Position numbers and translations under genes: made by a program. This document shows, in pieces, positions 6,164 to 9,853 of a stretch of 9,853 nt of DNA. How positions within the stretch are numbered: the stretch's first letter is position 1; the number at the start of each line of letters is the position of its first letter. Under the pieces are notes generated by a model. The model worked only from the letters and a program-made list of their open reading frames with translations, had not been told where the DNA came from and did not search any database. The stretch is from Nitriliruptoraceae bacterium (GTDB taxonomy: Bacteria; Actinomycetota; Nitriliruptoria; Nitriliruptorales; Nitriliruptoraceae): the NCBI GenBank assembly GCA_003554005.1, contig PWEU01000140.1:1-9853 (forward strand), given 5' to 3'.

Positions 6164-6254
6164 GTGGCGTCCGGCGAGGGGACCGCACCCACGGTGGGTG
6201 CGCCCAGATGGCGAACCGACCCGGCTCCCGCGCGGTCCCCTCTCCGGACGCCAC
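6164..6254. repeat. Long inverted repeat with nested hairpin in the gene leader
   Basis: The arms at 6164-6186 and 6232-6254 are 23 bases each and complementary at 22 positions, the one mismatch being C6175 opposite T6243. They enclose 45 bases. Within these, CGCACCCA (6184-6191) and TGGGTGCG (6195-6202) form an eight-base-pair hairpin with a three-base loop; it shares three bases with the left arm, so the two stems partly compete. The structure falls between the candidate promoter and the ribosome binding site at 6281-6286. It could be a leader control element, a terminator-like attenuator or a small palindromic repeat element. Confidence 0.8.
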
Positions 6255-6291
6255 CACGGGCCCAGCATCGACCGATACCCAGGAGGCCATG

Positions 6292-7203
6292 ATGGCCGCG
6301 ACCACCACCGCCAAGAAGACCACGAAGAAGACCGCCGCGAAGAAGACCGCCCCCCGGGCGACGAAGAAGACCGCGGCGAAGAAGACCACCGCCAAGAAGA
6401 CCGCCCCGAAGAAGCCAGCGACGGCACCATCGCCCCGGCTGACCGAGCGTGAGCTGAAGACCGTCCTCGAGGACGCGGGTTACGCGACCGCCGGACTGGT
6501 CGGCGACGTCGTCGAACTGGCCAAGGGCCTGCCGACCCGCCTCGAGCACCTGCGGTCCGAGGCCGGCGAGGCACCGGAGAAGCTGAAGGGTGTGCGCGAG
6601 GTCCCCGAGCGGCTCGAGGAGACGATCGGCGAGCTCCGCCAGCGCCTGACCAAGGAAGCGGAGCGCTACCTCGAGACCTTCGAGCAGCGGTTCGACACCA
6701 AGGCCAAGGAGGGCCGCAAGATCGCTGACGACGTCCGCAAGGACGAGCGGCTCAGCAAGCTGCTGGACCAGGCGGACAACGCCCGCAGCCAGCTGCGCGG
6801 CGCGGTCACCTCGGTGACCAAGACCGCCGACGTCGCGGTCGAGACCGCGACCAAGCAGGCCGAGACCGTGACGACCCAGGCCAAGGCGACGGCGACAACG
6901 GCTCACAAGGCCGTCGATGGGACGGTGTCACGTGCCAAGGGCACCGTCACCACCGCCCGCAAGGGCGTCGACGCGACCGTGTCGCAGGCCAAGGGCACGG
7001 CCACCACGGCCCGCAAGGGCGCGGAAGAGACGACCGGCAAGGCCAAGGGCACCGTCACCGCGGCCAAGGGTGCTGCCGAGGAGACCGTGGAGGCCACCGA
7101 GCCCCAGGCCAAGGCCGCCAAGAGCCGGGTGAAGGCCGCTGGTACCTCGGCGAAGAAGACCGCCGAAGCCGCTGCCGACGCCGCCGCCGACACCGCCACG
7201 TGA
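6292..7203 (+). CDS. Lysine-rich HBHA/histone H1-like coiled-coil protein with 18-residue repeats
   Basis: This 303-residue basic protein probably coats DNA or the cell surface. An AGGAGG at 6281-6286 lies five bases before the ATG at 6292 and two before the ATG at 6289, which favours 6292; an in-frame ATG at 6208 lies in the inverted-repeat loop. Residues 1-45 are almost only Ala, Thr, Lys and Pro (AKKTTKKTAAKKTAPRATKK), like histone H1 tails and the tail of mycobacterial heparin-binding hemagglutinin (HBHA). Residues 49-175 are charged and helical, with EVPERLEETIGELRQRLTKEA and a YLETFEQRFD stretch that resemble the HBHA core. Residues 188-258 hold four 18-residue repeats, then an Ala/Lys-rich end. 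HBHA has its lysine-rich tail at the C-terminus, so the order here is reversed. There is no signal peptide or membrane helix. In HBHA the lysine-rich region binds heparan sulfate; an H1-like nucleoid role is equally possible. The gene is monocistronic, flanked by a structured leader and terminator hairpins. Confidence 0.85.
   Translation: MAATTTAKKTTKKTAAKKTAPRATKKTAAKKTTAKKTAPKKPATAPSPRLTERELKTVLEDAGYATAGLVGDVVELAKGLPTRLEHLRSEAGEAPEKLKGVREVPERLEETIGELRQRLTKEAERYLETFEQRFDTKAKEGRKIADDVRKDERLSKLLDQADNARSQLRGAVTSVTKTADVAVETATKQAETVTTQAKATATTAHKAVDGTVSRAKGTVTTARKGVDATVSQAKGTATTARKGAEETTGKAKGTVTAAKGAAEETVEATEPQAKAAKSRVKAAGTSAKKTAEAAADAAADTAT
6853..7065 (+). repeat. Four 54-base repeats encoding 18-residue units
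   Basis: Units lie at 6853-6906, 6907-6960, 6961-7014 and 7015-7065 (the last short by one codon). Each follows the pattern K-x-x-[DE]-x-T-x-[ST]-x-A-K-x-T-x-T-[TA]-A. Units two and three are identical at 44 of 54 bases, so they look like internal duplications. Eighteen residues equal five turns of an alpha-helix, so lysines and threonines stay in register along the helix. Confidence 0.8.
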
Positions 7204-7215
7204 CCCTGGCGACCT

Positions 7216-7235
7216 CGTGAGCCCGAGTGCTCACG
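7216..7235 (+). terminator. First of two stacked hairpins after the lysine-rich gene
   Basis: CGTGAGC (7216-7222) pairs perfectly with GCTCACG (7229-7235), leaving a six-base loop. It starts 12 bases after the stop codon. No T-run follows; it is probably part of a tandem terminator with the larger hairpin just downstream. Confidence 0.5.
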
Positions 7236-7244
7236 GGTGCGACC

Positions 7245-7285
7245 GCGAAGCCCGTCCCGCTGCCGATCCGCGGGGCGGGCTTCGC
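7245..7285 (+). terminator. Strong hairpin terminator
   Basis: The arms at 7245-7260 and 7270-7285 are 16 bases each, complementary throughout if one U-G wobble is allowed, with a nine-base loop. This is the strongest short hairpin in the window and follows the lysine-rich gene. The sequence after it is CAGTCC rather than a T-run, as is common for terminators in GC-rich actinobacteria. Confidence 0.7.
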
Positions 7286-7308
7286 CAGTCCGGCGCTGAC
7301 CGCTCCAG

Positions 7309-7314
7309 TAGGCT
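7309..7314 (+). promoter_or_regulatory. Possible -10 box for the YqeY gene
   Basis: TAGGCT fits the actinobacterial TANNNT consensus and sits between the strong terminator and the GTG at 7339. Transcription would start near 7321, leaving a leader of roughly 20 bases that contains the GAGGGA ribosome binding site. A recognisable -35 is not visible. Confidence 0.4.
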
Positions 7315-7338
7315 CCCCGTATCGACACGAGGGACACC

Positions 7339-7797
7339 GTGAGCCTGCACGAACGGATCGAGGACGACCTCCACGCGGCCATGAAGGCCCGGGACCGGGA
7401 GCGCACCTCGGCGCTGCGGATGGTCGTCGCGGCACTGAAGAACCGGGCGGTCGCAGAGGGCCTCGGGCCCCAGGGCCGCCTCGACGACGCGGTCGTCCAG
7501 CAGGTCCTGACCACCGAGGTCAAGCGTCGCAAGGAGGCGGCCAGCTCCTTCGAGGCCGGCGGGCGCGCCGACTCGGCCGCCGCGGAGCTCGCGGAGGCGG
7601 AGCTGTACGCCACCTACCTGCCGACCCAGCTCGACGAGGAGGAGTTGACCGCCATCGTCGACGAGACCATCGGGGAGCTCGGAGCCGACGGACCGCAGGC
7701 GATGGGCCAGGTCATGAAGGCCACGATGGCCAAGGTCGCCGGACGGGCCGACGGTGCCAGGGTCTCCACCCTGGTCAAGGCGCGACTGACCGGTTGA
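7339..7797 (+). CDS. YqeY-type GatB/YqeY domain protein
   Basis: This 152-residue protein is a stand-alone GatB/YqeY family member of normal length for the family. The N-terminal helical part has LHERIEDDLHAAMKARDRERTSALRMVVAALKN (residues 3-35), the usual hallmark, followed by an EVKRRKEAASSFEAGGR segment near 60-76 and YLPTQLDEEEL (93-103), a near-signature YLPxQ motif. The end, GQVMKATMAKVAGRADGARVSTLVKARL, matches the small C-terminal helical domain shared with the tRNA-binding tail of GatB. YqeY proteins are thought to bind tRNA or to act around aminoacyl-tRNA amidation, but their role is not firmly settled. The start is a GTG with a GAGGGA about five bases upstream. It follows a strong terminator, so it has its own promoter, and it precedes the carboxylase operon by 45 bases. 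Confidence 0.92.
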   Translation: MSLHERIEDDLHAAMKARDRERTSALRMVVAALKNRAVAEGLGPQGRLDDAVVQQVLTTEVKRRKEAASSFEAGGRADSAAAELAEAELYATYLPTQLDEEELTAIVDETIGELGADGPQAMGQVMKATMAKVAGRADGARVSTLVKARLTG

Positions 7798-7830
7798 GGC
7801 CCAGAGGACGGTTCCCCGGCGCACACGGCC

Positions 7831-7842
7831 TAGCATCGTCCC
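7831..7842 (+). promoter_or_regulatory. Candidate leaderless promoter for the carboxylase operon
   Basis: TAGCAT at 7831-7836 is followed by six bases and then the ATG at 7843. This is the spacing expected if transcription starts at the A of the start codon, giving a leaderless mRNA, which is frequent in actinobacteria. In agreement, no ribosome binding site precedes this ATG. A -35 box is not evident. Confidence 0.55.
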
Positions 7843-9483
7843 ATGCCGATCCTGCCGACCACCGTCGATCCCGCCAGCGCCTCCTTCGCGGCCAACCGGA
7901 CCCACCACCTCGCGCTCCGTGACGATCTGCGCGACCAGCACGCCCGGGCCGCTCTCGGCGGGCCCGTAGAGGCCCGACAGCGGCACACCGCCCGCGGGAA
8001 GCTGCTGCCGCGGGAGCGGGTCGAGGCGCTGCTGGATCCCGGCAGCCCCTTCCTCGAGCTCTCCCCCCTGGCGGCCCACGGCCTCTACGACGACGCCGCG
8101 CCGGGTGCGGGGCTGATCACCGGCGTCGGCCGGGTTGCCGGTCGCCAGGTGGTGGTGGTCGCCAACGATGCCACCGTCAAGGGCGGGACCTACTTCCCGC
8201 TGACGGTCAAGAAGCACCTCCGCGCCCAGGAGGTCGCTCGGGACAACCGTCTGCCGTGCGTGTACCTCGTCGACTCCGGCGGGGCGTTCCTGCCCCTGCA
8301 GGACGAGGTGTTCCCCGACCGGGAGCACTTCGGACGCATCTTCCGCAACCAGGCGCAGCTCTCGGCCCTGGGTTGCGGGCAGATAGCGGTGGTGCTCGGT
8401 TCCTGCACCGCCGGTGGGGCCTACGTGCCGGCGATGAGCGACGAGACCATCATCGTCCGCGAGCAGGGCACGATCTTCCTGGGGGGTCCACCGCTGGTGA
8501 AGGCCGCCACCGGCGAGCAGGTCACCGCCGAGGAGCTCGGTGGCGGGGAGTTGCACGCCCGCACCTCGGGCGTGGTCGACCACCTCGCCGTCGACGATGC
8601 CCACGCGCTGGCGCTGGCCCGCGACGCCGTCGCGACGCTGCCGGCCAGGACCGGCGGTGTCGACGCGGCGCTGGACGGCACCGGACCGCTGGAGCTCGAG
8701 CTCCGCCCGCCCGAGCCGCCGGCCTACGACCCCGAGGAGCTGTACGGCATCCTCCCGAGCGACGTGCGCCAGCCCTACCCCGTGCGGGAGGTCATCGCCC
8801 GCATCGTCGACGGGTCGCGCTTCCACGAGTTCAAGCCCCTGTACGGCGAGACGCTGGTCACCGGGTTCGCCCACATCCACGGGATCCCGGTCGGCATCGT
8901 CGCCAACGACGGCATCCTGTTCCGGGAGTCGGCGCTCAAGGGCGCCCACTTCATCCAGCTCTGCGACCAGCGCCGCATCCCGCTGCTGTTCCTACAGAAC
9001 ATCGCCGGGTTCATGGTCGGCCGGGAGTACGAGGCAGGCGGGATCGCCAAGGACGGCGCCAAGCTGGTCACCGCCGTCGCCTGCGCCCGGGTGCCGAAGC
9101 TGACGGTGGTGATCGGTGGCTCCTTCGGCGCCGGCAACTACGCGATGTGCGGCCGGGCCTACGACCCGAGGTTCCTGTGGATGTGGCCGAACGCCCGCAT
9201 CAGCGTGATGGGAGGCGAGCAGGCCGCCACGGTGCTGGCCACCGTCAAGCGCGATCGGATCGAGGCCGACGGTGGCGACTGGTCCAGCACCGAGGAGGAG
9301 GCGTTCAAGGCGCCGATCCGGGCCACCTACGAGGAGCAGGGCCACCCCTACCACGCGACCGCACGGCTCTGGGACGACGGGCTGATCGAGCCGGCCCAGA
9401 CCCGTGACGTGGTCGGGCTCGGCCTGGCAGCCGCCGTCGACGCACCCGTCGGTGCGGTGCGACGCGGCGTGCTGCGGATGTGA
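7843..9483 (+). CDS. Acyl-CoA carboxylase beta subunit, methylcrotonyl-CoA carboxylase-like
   Basis: This 546-residue carboxyltransferase moves a carboxyl group from carboxybiotin to an acyl-CoA. Its length is normal for beta subunits. Two crotonase-like halves are visible. The N-terminal half holds LVDSGGAFLPLQDEVFPDREHFGRIFRNQA (142-171), GSCTAGGAYVPAMSDETIIV (186-205) and GTIFLGGPPLVKAATGEQVTAEELGGGELH (209-238). The C-terminal half holds FLQNIAGFMVGREYEAGGIAKDGAKLV (383-409) and GGSFGAGNYAMCGRAYDPRFLWMWPNARISVMGGEQAA (425-462). The FPDREHFGRIF and GTIFLGGPPLVKAATGE stretches are typical of 3-methylcrotonyl-CoA carboxylase, the leucine degradation enzyme; a geranyl-CoA or other branched acyl-CoA substrate cannot be excluded. 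The GGAYVPA and GGSFGAGNYAM glycine-rich loops that form the oxyanion holes are intact. Its start appears leaderless. Eleven bases after its stop the alpha subunit begins, making a two-gene operon. No isovaleryl-CoA dehydrogenase or regulator is seen within the window. Confidence 0.93.
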   Translation: MPILPTTVDPASASFAANRTHHLALRDDLRDQHARAALGGPVEARQRHTARGKLLPRERVEALLDPGSPFLELSPLAAHGLYDDAAPGAGLITGVGRVAGRQVVVVANDATVKGGTYFPLTVKKHLRAQEVARDNRLPCVYLVDSGGAFLPLQDEVFPDREHFGRIFRNQAQLSALGCGQIAVVLGSCTAGGAYVPAMSDETIIVREQGTIFLGGPPLVKAATGEQVTAEELGGGELHARTSGVVDHLAVDDAHALALARDAVATLPARTGGVDAALDGTGPLELELRPPEPPAYDPEELYGILPSDVRQPYPVREVIARIVDGSRFHEFKPLYGETLVTGFAHIHGIPVGIVANDGILFRESALKGAHFIQLCDQRRIPLLFLQNIAGFMVGREYEAGGIAKDGAKLVTAVACARVPKLTVVIGGSFGAGNYAMCGRAYDPRFLWMWPNARISVMGGEQAATVLATVKRDRIEADGGDWSSTEEEAFKAPIRATYEEQGHPYHATARLWDDGLIEPAQTRDVVGLGLAAAVDAPVGAVRRGVLRM

Positions 9484-9494
9484 GGGAGGACGGC

Positions 9495-9853
9495 GTGGTC
9501 GCTCGTGTGCTGGTCGCCAACCGTGGCGAGATCGCCCGGCGGATCATCCGGACCTGCCGCGAGCTCGGCCTCGCCACGGTCGCGGTCTACAGCGACGCCG
9601 ACGCCGACGAGCCCCACGTCCGCGACGCCGACGTGGCCGTGCGCCTCGGCCCCGCTCCGGCGCCCACCAGCTACCTCGACGTCGACCGGTTGCTCGACGC
9701 CGCGGCGCGGACCGGGTGCGACGCGGTCCACCCGGGCTACGGGTTCCTGGCCGAGGATCCCACCTTCGCCCGTGCGGTCACCGCAGCGGGCCTGACCTTC
9801 GTCGGCCCTTCGGCGGAGGTCATCGCCCTGATGGGCGACAAGGCCGCCGCCAA
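9495..9853 (+). CDS. Acyl-CoA carboxylase alpha subunit, biotin carboxylase N-terminus (partial)
   Basis: The gene starts at a GTG preceded by a GGGAGGA at 9484-9490, four bases away, and runs off the window, so 119 codons are visible. Residues 4-20 are RVLVANRGEIARRIIRT, the opening of biotin carboxylase domains. HPGYGFLAEDPTFARAV follows near 82-98, where most relatives read LSENA rather than LAEDP, and VGPSAEVIALMGDKAAA closes the visible part at the lid before the ATP-grasp fold. The full protein should be an ATP-dependent biotin carboxylase with a C-terminal biotin carrier domain outside the window, and should partner the beta subunit encoded just upstream. The 11-base spacing shows one operon. 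Confidence 0.93.
   Translation, partial: MVARVLVANRGEIARRIIRTCRELGLATVAVYSDADADEPHVRDADVAVRLGPAPAPTSYLDVDRLLDAAARTGCDAVHPGYGFLAEDPTFARAVTAAGLTFVGPSAEVIALMGDKAAA

Noticed and set aside
6208..6291. Starting the lysine-rich gene at the ATG at 6208
   Set aside because: It lies in the loop of the inverted repeat and has only a weak upstream signal; AGGAGG at 6281 with ATG 6292 is far better. It cannot be fully excluded.
6853..7065. A CRISPR-like or non-coding repeat array
   Set aside because: The repeats are contiguous without spacers, keep the reading frame and drift mostly at codon level, so they are coding duplications.
7231..8949. A 572-codon minus-strand open frame opposite yqeY and the carboxylase gene
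   Set aside because: It overlaps two clear plus-strand genes and the terminator hairpin, and its translation shows no family pattern.
1..9853. A new defence, toxin-antitoxin or mobile system
   Set aside because: No nuclease, toxin, integrase, transposase or target-site duplication is visible. Gene content is mostly chromosomal and housekeeping-like.

Overview
The window is very GC-rich DNA with strong G/C preference at codon third positions, several GTG starts, -10-like TAGNNT boxes, and GC-rich hairpins with no T-run after genes. Together with a RecD2-type helicase, a lysine-rich HBHA/histone-H1-like protein and an acyl-CoA carboxylase gene pair, this points to a bacterial chromosome of the Actinomycetota. 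The exact lineage cannot be read from the sequence. I see no tRNA, rRNA, CRISPR array, transposase or phage gene. Apart from the lack of homologues I recognise for two short genes, nothing suggests recent transfer.

Layout, left to right. A 76-codon orphan gene (+, 89-319) is closed by a GC-rich hairpin. A short-chain dehydrogenase follows (+, 431-1333). Its relatives resemble FabL-type reductases, but the expected catalytic tyrosine is missing. It converges, with a six-base gap between stop codons, on a minus-strand pair: a RecD2-like helicase (1340-3508) and, upstream of it with an overlapping GTGA junction, a gene for a membrane-anchored helical protein with an acidic tail (3505-4260). Further upstream on the minus strand is a saccharopine-dehydrogenase-like NAD(P)-binding protein (4439-5494). 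A divergent 135-base gap leads to an unrecognised 126-residue protein (+, 5630-6010).

Next is a 281-base non-coding stretch (6011-6291). It holds a 16-base palindrome, a likely promoter and a striking 23-base-arm inverted repeat inside what should be the 5' leader of the next gene. That gene (+, 6292-7203) encodes a basic protein with a KKTAAKK-rich N-terminus, an HBHA-like helical core and about four 18-residue repeats at the C-terminus. Two stacked hairpins follow, then a YqeY (GatB/YqeY) protein (+, 7339-7797). The window ends in an acyl-CoA carboxylase operon: a carboxyltransferase (beta) subunit most like methylcrotonyl-CoA carboxylase, apparently translated from a leaderless start (+, 7843-9483), and 11 bases later the start of the biotin-carboxylase-bearing alpha subunit, cut by the window edge.

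How the genes work together. The carboxylase pair should form one enzyme, probably in leucine or related branched acyl-CoA catabolism. The RecD2 gene and the membrane-anchored protein are very probably translationally coupled, which is the closest thing here to an undescribed functional module. The remaining genes look like independent units. I did not find a convincing new defence or mobile system.
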